Assembly (NCBI RefSeq): GCF_035975855.1
Contig: NZ_CP109055.1
Coordinates: 6,138,001-6,202,000 of the forward strand
Reading direction: 5' to 3'
Length of the DNA: 64,000 bases
Origin: Streptomyces sp. NBC_01304
GTDB lineage: Bacteria; Actinomycetota; Actinomycetes; Streptomycetales; Streptomycetaceae
Below the pieces are notes generated by a model that was not told the origin of the DNA, searched no databases, and saw only the letters and a list, made by a program, of their open reading frames with translations. Position 1 is the first letter of the stretch. The number at the start of each line of letters is the position of its first letter. Made by a program: the position numbers and the translations under genes. This document shows, piece by piece, positions 43,193-51,189 of this stretch.

Positions 43193-44538
43193 GGCAGGTC
43201 CTTCTTGTACGTGGGCAGGGCGTGGGCGGTGGGGCGATGCGAACCTTCGAGAGCTGCGGTGTCGAAGGTCTGCTGGACGTGCGAGAGCATCCCGAGGAAG
43301 TCGTCGGCGCCCAGGCGGGACGAGCCCGTCTTCTCCGGTGCCGGGATCGGCAGCGAGCCGGGGTTGAGCCACTTGAGCTCGCCCTGGCCGTCGATGTAGC
43401 TGCGGGTGCGCTGGGCGTTGTCGGCGTGCAGGCAGAACGGCACGTCGAGGTAGCCGCGGGCGAAGGCCTTGAGGAAGGCGGCGCCCAGGTCGTCGTCGAG
43501 TTCGAGCACGGCCTCGACCAGGGCCCTGGCCTCCGCGTACACCGGGTTGTCGGAGAGCGGGGGCGGGGTCTGCCGGGTGACGCCGGTCGCGGCGAGGGAG
43601 GCCTCTTCGAGGGCGAGGACGTTGTCCGCGACGGTCGGGATGCGGTGGGCCTCGGCCGGGGTCTTCACGATCATGCGCTCGGTGCCGGTGGTGGCGGCGA
43701 GCACCGCGCTCTCCCGCAGCAGGCCCAGCGCGCCCTCCTCGGTGCGCGGGAAGACGCCCATGTACGAGTAGAGGACTACGTGCCAGTCCGTACCGCCGAG
43801 GTACTGGCCCGCGAGGTGACGCAGGGCGGCGATGGCGTGCACGTCCTGGGTGAAGCTGGTCTGCTGGGCGTACGAGAGGGAGATGCTGGTCAGGCCGTGC
43901 TGCTTGAAGAAGATGCCTTCGAGGAGCGAGATCGCCACCAGCAGGCTGGGCGGGCAGAGTTGGCCGAGCATGCAGCCGCCGAAGCTCTCCAGGTGGGCGC
44001 CCTCGACGCGCTCGGCGAGGAGTTCGCAGCTGCGCGCCCAGGCGTCGACGGCCTCGCGCAGCGGGGTGCGGCTGTAGGGCAGGCAGTACGAGACGGGGCC
44101 GCCCTCGGTCGCGTCGAGTCCGGCGTCCAGGAGGGCCTGCACGATGCCGACGGGCAGCGGTGAGCCGTGCCGGACCTGGATCGCGAAGGTGTCGCTGAAC
44201 GGTTCGGGGGCGACCAGGTCGGCGAGCATCGCGCGGGTGGTGTCGGCTCCGTGCGCGACGATCGGGAAGCCGTTGAGGTCGGAGCCTTCGCGTAAGGCCT
44301 TGCGGGCCGAGTCGTGGTCGCCGACGCGGGTGTAGCTGTCGAGGGTGATGGTGCCGACGGCGGTGGCGTTCGCCGACCGTACGGCCTTGAGTCCGCCGAG
44401 CATTTCGGGGACGTATCCGATGCCCATGCGGGGCTGTACGACGAGTCGGCCCTGCGCCGCGGCGGCGCCGACCGCAGCCCCGAAGGGTGCGGTGAGCCGC
44501 CGCGGAACAGTCCGGCCCGCGGATGCGGGAAGGGTCAT
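43189..44538 (-). CDS. glmE: Methylaspartate (glutamate) mutase large subunit GlmE-like
   Basis: This 449-aa protein is the catalytic E subunit of coenzyme B12-dependent glutamate mutase, which interconverts L-glutamate and (2S,3S)-3-methylaspartate. Family marks include GYVPEMLGGLKAV, HGSPLPVGIVQALLDAG, GPVSYCLPYSRTPL and FGGCMLGQLCPPSLLVA. ATG 44538 lies 4 bp inside the end of glmS. In Streptomyces 3-methylaspartate feeds polyketide starters, lipopeptides and other products. No typical methylaspartate ammonia-lyase is present, so a biosynthetic use is more likely than glutamate fermentation. Confidence 0.92.
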   Translation of the reverse strand: MTLPASAGRTVPRRLTAPFGAAVGAAAAQGRLVVQPRMGIGYVPEMLGGLKAVRSANATAVGTITLDSYTRVGDHDSARKALREGSDLNGFPIVAHGADTTRAMLADLVAPEPFSDTFAIQVRHGSPLPVGIVQALLDAGLDATEGGPVSYCLPYSRTPLREAVDAWARSCELLAERVEGAHLESFGGCMLGQLCPPSLLVAISLLEGIFFKQHGLTSISLSYAQQTSFTQDVHAIAALRHLAGQYLGGTDWHVVLYSYMGVFPRTEEGALGLLRESAVLAATTGTERMIVKTPAEAHRIPTVADNVLALEEASLAATGVTRQTPPPLSDNPVYAEARALVEAVLELDDDLGAAFLKAFARGYLDVPFCLHADNAQRTRSYIDGQGELKWLNPGSLPIPAPEKTGSSRLGADDFLGMLSHVQQTFDTAALEGSHRPTAHALPTYKKDLP

Positions 44539-45035
44539 GCCGCGCTCCCGGCGAGCGCGCGTGGCGCGTGCGTGTGGTCCGGTGTGTGCGCGCCTTCCAG
44601 GTAGCGGCGGAACGGGGCGATGCCCGCCGTGTCCTCGAACACCGCCGTGTAGCCCGCGGCCATCAACTCCGGCCCGTACGCGCTGTTCTCCGCGCCCCTG
44701 ATGCCCAGCTTGCCGCCGATGACGACGGGCAGGTCCGCGAGGTCGGACTCCTCGCGGAGCCGGGTGATGAGCCGGCGGCCGTCCAGGTGGCCGTGCCCGT
44801 TGACGCTGCTGATGACGACCATGTCCGGCCGGTTGGCCCGGACTTCGGAGATCAGCAGGTCGTCCGGGACACAGGCGCCGATGTTGACGACGTCGTGGCC
44901 CATCTCCTCCAGCAGGAGCTGCAGGAAGACCAGGTTCCAGGTGTGCGAGTCGGAGGACACGCTGGAGACGAGTACGCGCCGGCCGGCCTTGCGGTCGGCC
45001 GGGCGTATATCGCCGGCCGGGGTGAGCGAAGACAT
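44535..45035 (-). CDS. glmS: Methylaspartate (glutamate) mutase B12-binding subunit GlmS-like
   Basis: This 166-aa protein carries the B12-binding Rossmann-like domain. The motif that ligates cobalt reads D29-S-H31-T-W-N34; the usual form is DxHxxG, so the Gly is replaced by Asn. His31, the axial ligand, is kept. SSVNGHGHLDG and PVVIGGKLGI complete the domain. It pairs with the large subunit just downstream, overlapping by 4 bp. No B12 riboswitch fits in the short leader before it. Confidence 0.9.
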   Translation of the reverse strand: MSSLTPAGDIRPADRKAGRRVLVSSVSSDSHTWNLVFLQLLLEEMGHDVVNIGACVPDDLLISEVRANRPDMVVISSVNGHGHLDGRRLITRLREESDLADLPVVIGGKLGIRGAENSAYGPELMAAGYTAVFEDTAGIAPFRRYLEGAHTPDHTHAPRALAGSAA

Positions 45036-45121
45036 GGACCTCTCTCAATCAATGTGCGGGGTGCGGGAGTTGATGCTTTGGATGCGGGAGTTGATGTACC
45101 GAAGGCGAAGGGCGAGGCCGC

Positions 45122-45544
45122 TCAGGCGTTCGCGAGCTCGGGCTCGGAGACCTCGCGGATGCCCGCCTCGGGCGTGCGGGCCTCGGCCGGCTTGGTGCGG
45201 ATCGCGAGGACCGTGCAGCCGGTCTCGCTGGACATCTGGTGCTGGGTGCTGGGGCCCTCGACGACCAGGTCGCCCTTGACATAGCTGGTGCCGTCGCTGT
45301 GGTCGAGGCGGCCGTCCAGGACGAGCATCAGCTCATAGCCGAGGTGCTCGTGGAAATCGCCGTGCGCATTCTTCGGGAAACGCAGCAGCAGGCCGACCGA
45401 GTCCTCGTCGCTCGCCTCGTCCGGCGCCCACAGAATGTGGTGCTCGACGCCCGCGCGGCCCGGCTCCGACCAGGTCGACCATTCGATGTCGGTCAGCTCG
45501 AAGCCACTGCGGAAGACGTTCTTGATGAGCTCGATTTCAGACAT
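45122..45544 (-). CDS. Cupin-domain protein
   Basis: This 140-aa protein is a single cupin barrel of the ChrR/anti-sigma-like type, with metal-binding residues in GDFHEHLGYELMLVLDG (His, His, Glu) and a later STQHQM His. It could be a dioxygenase, isomerase or sensor; the reaction cannot be read. ATG 45544 is preferred, with AGGAACAGGG upstream, over a longer in-frame extension. It is the first gene of the leftward mutase cluster and is divergent from a LysR regulator. Confidence 0.85.
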   Translation of the reverse strand: MSEIELIKNVFRSGFELTDIEWSTWSEPGRAGVEHHILWAPDEASDEDSVGLLLRFPKNAHGDFHEHLGYELMLVLDGRLDHSDGTSYVKGDLVVEGPSTQHQMSSETGCTVLAIRTKPAEARTPEAGIREVSEPELANA

Positions 45545-45798
45545 GGAAATGCCCTGTTCCTTTTTCTTCGAGGGAATTTCGCGAATGTTGTGCGGCCCTT
45601 TTCCCGGCCGCCCCGTTCGCTTCATGAACAACTTTAGGAGCGGGGTCGCGGCGTGGACCGTCATGCATCCCGATGGGGGGAGCGCGGCAATCCCGATAGG
45701 GCAGGTGACGAAGTACAAGCAGGATTCAAGGACTTGGGCCGGAGCCCCGGCACCATGGCCGGAAGGGGGCGTGGGAGCGCCCGGAGGGAGCCACCAGC

Positions 45799-46806
45799 GT
45801 GGACATCGCCATGTATCAGTTGCGTACGTTCTGGGAAGTTTCGCGGGCCGGCAGCATCACGAAGGCAGGCCGGCGCCTGGGCTACTCGCAGTCGACTGTC
45901 ACTTCTCATGTCAGGGCACTCGAGGCGCAGGCCGGGGTGCCGTTGTTCCAACGCCTGCCGCACGGGGTGCGGCTCACCGAGGCGGGAGAGACCTTCCGCA
46001 ACTACGCGAGCCGGATGCTGTCCGTCGTCGACGAGCTGTCCGCGGCCCTCGCCGCAGGCGGGGAGATCAGCGGCCGGGTGTCGATCGGCGCGGCCGCGTT
46101 CCTGATGGACCAGGAGGCCACCAAGCTCATCTGGGAGTGCCGCTACCGCTATCCGCGGGTGGAGGTGTCGCCGGTCGGGATGGACGCGGCGCGGATCGTC
46201 GACGAAGTCGCCGCGGGTAGGCTGGACATGGGCCTGCTGCTCGCCATGCCGGACCACGAGTGGGAGGGGCGGCCCGGCATCGCGCTGCAGGATCTGCACC
46301 CCATCGACCTGGTGTGTGTGGCCAGTTCGGCGCTGCGGGGGCCCGGCCGGCATCTGTCCAAGACCCTGCGCGGGGCACGCATTCTGCAGGTCGACACCAC
46401 CTGTGCCTCGCAGGATCTGCTGCTGTCCTCGCTGGAGCGGGGCTATGGCGTGCGGCCGGAGGTGATGCAGGCGGGCTCGGTCGGCGGGGCCCTGGAGCTG
46501 ATGCGTACCGGCTCGTTCGTCGGGCTGCTGCCGGCGCAGGCAGTGGAGCGGGAGATCGCCAACGGTGAGGTCTTCGTCCTCGACGAGGTGCCCCGCCTGC
46601 GCTCCACGGTGCGGATGATCTGGGTCGAACAGCCCTGGCTGCCGCCCGCGTTGACGGCCATGCTCGACCTGGCCCGGCGCACCGGTCAGGCGGCCGGGGC
46701 GGGCGGCCCGGGCGCGGGCTCGCCCGGCGTACCGCCGGTTCCGCCGGTGCCGCCCGCGTCGGCGGGGCAGGCCGAGCCGGGCGAGGCGCTCAGCCGGGCC
46801 AGCTGA
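45799..46806 (+). CDS. LysR-family transcriptional regulator
   Basis: This 335-aa regulator has an N-terminal winged helix-turn-helix (YQLRTFWEVSRAGSITKAGR then SQSTVTSHVRALE) and a substrate-binding effector domain. A Pro/Gly/Ala-rich tail covers the last 45 residues. It is divergent from the cupin-mutase-flavoprotein cluster and probably controls it. GTG 45799 or ATG 45811 may be the true start. Its stop codon lies at the end of the first of three 30-nt repeats. Confidence 0.9.
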   Translation: MDIAMYQLRTFWEVSRAGSITKAGRRLGYSQSTVTSHVRALEAQAGVPLFQRLPHGVRLTEAGETFRNYASRMLSVVDELSAALAAGGEISGRVSIGAAAFLMDQEATKLIWECRYRYPRVEVSPVGMDAARIVDEVAAGRLDMGLLLAMPDHEWEGRPGIALQDLHPIDLVCVASSALRGPGRHLSKTLRGARILQVDTTCASQDLLLSSLERGYGVRPEVMQAGSVGGALELMRTGSFVGLLPAQAVEREIANGEVFVLDEVPRLRSTVRMIWVEQPWLPPALTAMLDLARRTGQAAGAGGPGAGSPGVPPVPPVPPASAGQAEPGEALSRAS

Positions 46807-46866
46807 CCCGGCGAGGCGCTCAGCCGGGCCAGCTGACCTGGCGAGGCGATCGGCCGGGTCAGCTGA
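46777..46866 (+). repeat. Three tandem 30-nt repeats, each ending in TGA
   Basis: Units at 46777-46806, 46807-46836 and 46837-46866 share GGCGAGGCGCTCAGCCGGGC and end CCAGCTGA or TCAGCTGA. As 30 is divisible by 3, each unit ends with an in-frame TGA after the LysR gene stop. Confidence 0.85.
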
Positions 46867-46876
46867 AACGACCGAA

Positions 46877-46906
46877 CTGCGGCCGCCCCCGTCGGGGCGG
46901 CCGCAG
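46877..46906. terminator. Bidirectional terminator-like hairpin
   Basis: CTGCGGCCGCCCC (46877-46889) pairs with GGGGCGGCCGCAG (46894-46906) around a 4-nt loop. It lies between the convergent LysR and secreted-cupin genes and could end transcripts from both sides. Confidence 0.7.
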
Positions 46907-46948
46907 CTCGGTGTACGGATCGGTCGGCCTATTGGCCCGGTACGCAGG

Positions 46949-47449
46949 TCAGTTGGCCTTGCGCTCGTTCCACCAGCTCGGCGCCGGACGCTCGTAACGC
47001 AGCGGAGCGCCCTTCGGCAGGATGTACGTCAGGTGCAGCTCGATCTCCTCGCTGCTCTCGTTGACCCCGTTCAGCGGGAGGTTGCCCGTCTTGATGAACG
47101 AGGAGCCCTGCGGGAACACCTCACGGTTGCCGTCCGCGCTGTAGCGGATGATCGTGCCCTTCTGCACGGTCAGGACCACCACACCGGGGTGCACGTGCCA
47201 GCCGGTGGCGCCGCCCGGCTGGATCCGGAGGGTCTGCTCCACGACGTGATCGGCCGCACGGACCTTGAAGCTCTGCGGGGTGACGAAGTGGCCCTCGGCG
47301 GTGGTCTCGGCCGTGATGTCGTTGCCCGGGCTGGCCTGAGCGATTCCGGTGCCCAGTACGGCGACGGTGAGTGCGGCCGCGGCGAGGAAGCGGGACTTCT
47401 TCGTGCTCATCGTGCTCTTCGTGGCTTTCATGGTCTTGGTGCTCTTCAT
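46949..47449 (-). CDS. Secreted cupin-domain protein
   Basis: This 166-aa protein has a repetitive Lys/Thr/Ser N-terminus (KSTKTMKATKSTMSTKK) and a signal peptide ending AQA. The cupin follows: TLRIQPGGATGWHVHPGVVV near residue 90 with two metal-binding His, then ELHLTYIL. It is likely exported. Several in-frame starts exist (TTG 47467, ATG 47449, ATG 47410); I choose ATG 47449 with AAAGG upstream. It is divergent from the haloperoxidase-like gene and may act with it. Confidence 0.8.
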   Translation of the reverse strand: MKSTKTMKATKSTMSTKKSRFLAAAALTVAVLGTGIAQASPGNDITAETTAEGHFVTPQSFKVRAADHVVEQTLRIQPGGATGWHVHPGVVVLTVQKGTIIRYSADGNREVFPQGSSFIKTGNLPLNGVNESSEEIELHLTYILPKGAPLRYERPAPSWWNERKAN

Positions 47450-47636
47450 GAGGTTGTTGCCTTTCAAGTAACAATTTCCTGGGGGGTGTTAAAAACTCTA
47501 GGCATTCAACGACCCTGCTCCCATCGGCAATTCCGATACCAGGAATCGGCATAGGCCCCATTGAGTTGCCCGATTTCACTGCTAACTTCCTTGCAGCGCG
47601 CGGGAATTCCTCGCGTCATCGCTGAAAGGAATTACC

Positions 47637-49010
47637 GTGTCGAACCCGCGGAAGCGACACCGCACCCTCATACGCACCGCCACGCTCTCGCTGGCCGTGG
47701 CGGGCCTCGCCGCCACCGCGCTGCCCCAGGCCGTCGCCGGCCCCGCCGAGAGCGAGGAGGGCGTGCGTACCGACCACGTCATCTACTGGAACAAGGTGAT
47801 CCTCGACGCCTTCCGCGCACACGGCGGCACCCCCGGCCCGCTCACCCGCGGCAGCGCGATCACCAACATCGCCATCTATGACGCGGTGAACTCCATCAGG
47901 CCCACCGGCAAGCCCTACCTCACCACCGTCCCGGGCGCCTCCGGCCGGACCGGCGCGCTGGAGTCGGCCATCGACGAGGCCGCGTACAAGGCACTCAAGG
48001 GTGTCTTCCCCAACCAGAACTTCGACGACGAGTACAACGCCGCGAAGGCCAAGCAGGTCGGCGGCACCGCGGCCGACAAGGAGCTCGGCCGCTCGGTCGG
48101 CACCAAGACCGCGGACGCCATCCTCGCGGCCCGCGCGAACGACGGCGCCTCCGACGCGACCCCGTACACCCCGGTCAACCAGCCGGGCCACTGGCGCCCG
48201 ACCCCCGGCAGCACCCCCGCCGCGGGCGCGCCCAACTGGGGCCGGGTCAAGCCCTTCGCCCTGGCCTCCGGCTCCAAGTACCGTCCGACCAGCGTGCACG
48301 GCGAGTCCAGCGTCGAGGAGCTGCTGAAGAGCGACGAGTACGTCAAGCAGGTCGACGAGGTCCGCCGGCTCGGCGGCGCCGAGTCCACCGAGCGCACCGC
48401 CGACCAGACCCAGATCGCCCGCTACTGGGCCAACGACCTGGACGGCACCTACAAGCCGGTCGGCCAGCAGATCGACCACACCATCGTGATCTACCAGAAC
48501 CGCCAGTTCACGGTCGACTCGACCAAGAGCGCCAAGCTGCTCACGCTGGTCAACATCGCCCTCGCCGACTCCTCGATCGCGGTCTGGGACTCCAAGTACG
48601 AGCGTGACCTGGACCTGTGGCGTCCGGAGAGCGCGATCAACCTGGCCGACACCGACGGCAACGACAAGACGGTCGCCGACCCCAACTGGCGCCCGCTGTC
48701 CGTGAACGCCGCCGGTACCCACTTCTCGCCGGCCTTCCCCACGCACGTCTCCGGCCACTCCGGGATCGTCGCCGCGTGGGCCGGTGCGATGAAGAGCTAC
48801 TACGGCCGTGACGACATCGCCTTCACCGCCGGCACCGACGACCCGAACGCCAAGGGCGTCAAGCGCAGCTTCAAGAGCTTCAGCGCCGCCGCCCAGGAGA
48901 AGGCCGACAGCCGCGTCTACTCCGGCGTGCACTTCCGCTGGGACAACGACGCGGCCCTGAAGCTCGGCTACTCGGTGGCCGACGAGGTCTCCGCCAACTT
49001 CCTCGGCTGA
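47637..49010 (+). CDS. Secreted vanadium-dependent haloperoxidase / PAP2-like enzyme
   Basis: This 457-aa protein has a signal peptide (about residues 10-35) and the vanadate/phosphate site of the haloperoxidase-acid phosphatase superfamily: K and R of KYERDLDLWRPESAI, the THVSGHSG loop near 382 and the SR-x5-H-x3-D box SRVYSGVHFRWD near 425. It may be a haloperoxidase or a phosphatase; sequence alone does not decide. The K-to-RP spacing is eight residues rather than the usual six. GTG 47637 has AAAGGAA upstream. A PNPOx-like gene follows after 52 bp. Confidence 0.88.
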   Translation: MSNPRKRHRTLIRTATLSLAVAGLAATALPQAVAGPAESEEGVRTDHVIYWNKVILDAFRAHGGTPGPLTRGSAITNIAIYDAVNSIRPTGKPYLTTVPGASGRTGALESAIDEAAYKALKGVFPNQNFDDEYNAAKAKQVGGTAADKELGRSVGTKTADAILAARANDGASDATPYTPVNQPGHWRPTPGSTPAAGAPNWGRVKPFALASGSKYRPTSVHGESSVEELLKSDEYVKQVDEVRRLGGAESTERTADQTQIARYWANDLDGTYKPVGQQIDHTIVIYQNRQFTVDSTKSAKLLTLVNIALADSSIAVWDSKYERDLDLWRPESAINLADTDGNDKTVADPNWRPLSVNAAGTHFSPAFPTHVSGHSGIVAAWAGAMKSYYGRDDIAFTAGTDDPNAKGVKRSFKSFSAAAQEKADSRVYSGVHFRWDNDAALKLGYSVADEVSANFLG

Positions 49011-49062
49011 TACCAACTGCCTGGGCACACCGCCCAGTTGACCCCCGCCCCGAAGAGGAGCC

Positions 49063-49701
49063 ATGACTAGCCGATACGCCCAGATCGCCTTCACCAGCCA
49101 GGTCCGCGGCCACCAGGCCGAGCACGGCAGCGTGCGCGGCTACGACCGGATGGCCGCCTCGGGTCCGCGCGAGGCGGACCGGCTAGGCGAGGACGAGGAG
49201 TGGTTCATCGGCGAGCGGGACAGCTTCTACCTTGCCAGCATCAGCGAGACCGGCTGGCCGTACGTCCAGCACCGCGGGGGCCCCAAGGGGTTCCTGCGGC
49301 CGCTGGACGGGGGGCGGGCCCTGGCCTTCGCGGACTTCCGGGGCAACAAGCAGTACATCACCACCGGCAACCTCGACCACGACGACCGGGTCGCGCTCTT
49401 CCTGATCGACTACCCGCGCCGGGCCCGCCTGAAGATCTACGGGCGGGCCCGGACGGTACGGGCCGAGGACGAGCCGCAGCTGCTCACGGCGGTGCGGGAC
49501 GCGGAGTACCGCGCCGTCGTGGAGCGCGTGATGGTGATCGACGTGGAGGCGTACGACTGGAACTGCAGCCAGCACCTCACCCCCCGCTTCTCCGAGGACG
49601 AGGTCCAGGAGGCGGTACGCCCGCTTCGGGCGCGCCTGGACGAGCTGGAGAGGGAGAACGCGGAGCTGAGGGCGACAGGCCGGGGGGTTCGTGCCCCGTA
49701 A
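49063..49701 (+). CDS. Pyridoxamine 5'-phosphate oxidase-family protein
   Basis: This 212-aa protein has the split-barrel flavin/F420-binding fold: FYLASISETGWPYVQHRGGP near residue 55, then ALAFADFRGNKQYITTGN and RARLKIYGRARTV. It should be a flavin-linked oxidoreductase; the substrate is unknown. A coiled-coil-like tail (LRARLDELERENAELRATG) follows. GAGGAG precedes ATG 49063. The last residues, RGVRAP, and the stop codon lie in a common Streptomyces palindromic repeat. Confidence 0.87.
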   Translation: MTSRYAQIAFTSQVRGHQAEHGSVRGYDRMAASGPREADRLGEDEEWFIGERDSFYLASISETGWPYVQHRGGPKGFLRPLDGGRALAFADFRGNKQYITTGNLDHDDRVALFLIDYPRRARLKIYGRARTVRAEDEPQLLTAVRDAEYRAVVERVMVIDVEAYDWNCSQHLTPRFSEDEVQEAVRPLRARLDELERENAELRATGRGVRAP

Positions 49702-49735
49702 GGGGCGCGGGGAACTGCGCGCCCAGCCCCCACCG
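49688..49735. repeat. Streptomyces REP-like palindrome at a gene end
   Basis: The core AAGGGGCGCGGGGAACTGCG is a sequence I recognise as very common in Streptomyces intergenic regions. GCCCC (49693-49697) pairs with GGGGC (49702-49706), and the TAA stop of the PNPOx gene falls in the loop. It could act as a terminator between this gene and the convergent reductase gene. Confidence 0.7.
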
Positions 49736-49739
49736 GCCG

Positions 49740-50933
49740 TCAGTTGACGAACTCGCCCACCCGCGGAGCGAGTTCCTGCCGGTAGGCAGCAAGCCGCCCC
49801 GTACGGCGGGCCGTAAGCGCCCCCACCAGCCGCCCACGGAAGTGGTAAGTCACCTCGACACGCCGCGACGCAACGTCGAGCTCGACCACCCGCACCTCAT
49901 CGGCAGCCGCAGGCAACCCCACCGACCGGAACTTCACCCCGTGCAGATCCGACCAGAAGGACGGAATGCCCTGGTGGGGCCGGGGATCGGCCGGATTGAG
50001 CAGGGAGTACGCGGCGGTACCCGCGTGCTCGACGGCGTCCGCCCAGTGCCCGAGCGCGAGCCGCGCCCCGCCGGCCAGCGGCTGCGGCAGGTTCACCACG
50101 TCACCGGCGGCCACGATGCCGGGCTCGGGGACGCCGTCGGCGCGCAGAACTCGCAGATACGCGTCCGCGTGCACCCCGCCGCCGAGCCGCAGCCCGGACC
50201 CGGCCAGCCAGCCCGTCGCGGGCTCGGCGCCGAGCGCGAGGACGGCCAGATCGGCGGGCAGGCTCGTCCCGTCGTCGAGGGTGACCGACCCGATCCGGTC
50301 GGTGCCGGGGGCGGTCCGGAACTCCCGCACGGTGCACCCGGTGTGCAGGGCGATCCCCGCGGCGCGGTGCAACTCGGCGACGTACGCCCCCACTTGAGAC
50401 CCCGCGGCGCGCTGCAACGGCTGCTCGGCGGCCTCGATGAGGGTGACCTCCAAGCCCAACTCCCGTGCGGCTGCGGCGAGTTCTGAGCCGAGGAACCCGG
50501 CGCCGACCACGACCAGGCGGCGGCCCTCGGTGAGCTCGGCCCGCAGGGCCAGGGTGTCGTCGAGGCCGCGCAAGGTGAACACGCCCTGGGGGAGCGGCTG
50601 CCCGGGCCACTGACGGGCCGCGGTGCCGGTCGCGATGACAAGACCGTCGTACCCGATCTCGTCATACGCGGCCGTGTCGCCGCCCTCCAGGGCGACCGTG
50701 CGGCGACCGATGTCCAGGCCGACCGCCCGCCGGCCGATGAGCCAGCGGGCGTCGAGGTCCTCGGCCACGTCGAGCGGGGCGATCCGCAACTCCTTGGAGA
50801 GCGGCGGACGGTCGTACGGCATATGGGGTTCGTCCCCGACGAGCGTCAGCTCACCCGCGAACCCCTGCGCGCGCAGCGCCTCGGCGGTGCGCAGGCCGGC
50901 CAGCGAGGCGCCGACGACGACGATGCGTCTCAT
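49740..50933 (-). CDS. FAD-dependent ferredoxin reductase
   Basis: This 397-aa enzyme is of the putidaredoxin/rhodocoxin-reductase type: FAD-binding VVVGASLAGLRTAEALRAQG at the start, NAD-binding VVVGAGFLGSELAAAARELG near residue 140 and the second FAD motif GIVAAGDVVNLP near 265. It should carry electrons from NAD(P)H to the ferredoxin encoded just upstream, which overlaps it by 4 bp. The final acceptor is not a P450 in this window. Confidence 0.93.
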   Translation of the reverse strand: MRRIVVVGASLAGLRTAEALRAQGFAGELTLVGDEPHMPYDRPPLSKELRIAPLDVAEDLDARWLIGRRAVGLDIGRRTVALEGGDTAAYDEIGYDGLVIATGTAARQWPGQPLPQGVFTLRGLDDTLALRAELTEGRRLVVVGAGFLGSELAAAARELGLEVTLIEAAEQPLQRAAGSQVGAYVAELHRAAGIALHTGCTVREFRTAPGTDRIGSVTLDDGTSLPADLAVLALGAEPATGWLAGSGLRLGGGVHADAYLRVLRADGVPEPGIVAAGDVVNLPQPLAGGARLALGHWADAVEHAGTAAYSLLNPADPRPHQGIPSFWSDLHGVKFRSVGLPAAADEVRVVELDVASRRVEVTYHFRGRLVGALTARRTGRLAAYRQELAPRVGEFVN

Positions 50934-51139
50934 GCCGCGCCCTGACCGGCTGCGGCGTGCACCTGGATGGCGCGCACGGGGCAGACGGCCGCGGCCTTCT
51001 CGGCCTTGGCGAGGAGGTCGTCGGACGCGGTGGCCTCGTACACGAGGTAGTCCTCGTCGTCGAAGGAGAAGATCTCGGGCGCAGCGAAGACGCACTGCCC
51101 ATGGCTCTCGCACAGGTTCATGTCGACGGTGATCTGCAT
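50930..51139 (-). CDS. Ferredoxin, CxxHxxC type
   Basis: This 69-aa ferredoxin has Cys10-ES-His13-GQ-Cys16 and a C-terminal Cys53-PV, the [3Fe-4S] (or non-canonical [4Fe-4S]) ferredoxin type that serves actinobacterial P450s, with His in the place of the second Cys. It is coupled by a 4-bp overlap to the reductase. A PNPOx-like flavoprotein gene lies 50 bp upstream and is a possible partner. Confidence 0.93.
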   Translation of the reverse strand: MQITVDMNLCESHGQCVFAAPEIFSFDDEDYLVYEATASDDLLAKAEKAAAVCPVRAIQVHAAAGQGAA

Positions 51140-51189
51140 GGCAATGCTCCCTCGGGCGGTGGGTGGTTCCGCGGGCAGTGAGTGGTTCC

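Noticed and set aside
45036..45121. B12 riboswitch before the cobalamin-dependent mutase
   Set aside because: The gap is only 86 nt, too short for a cobalamin riboswitch, and no B12-box sequence is visible.
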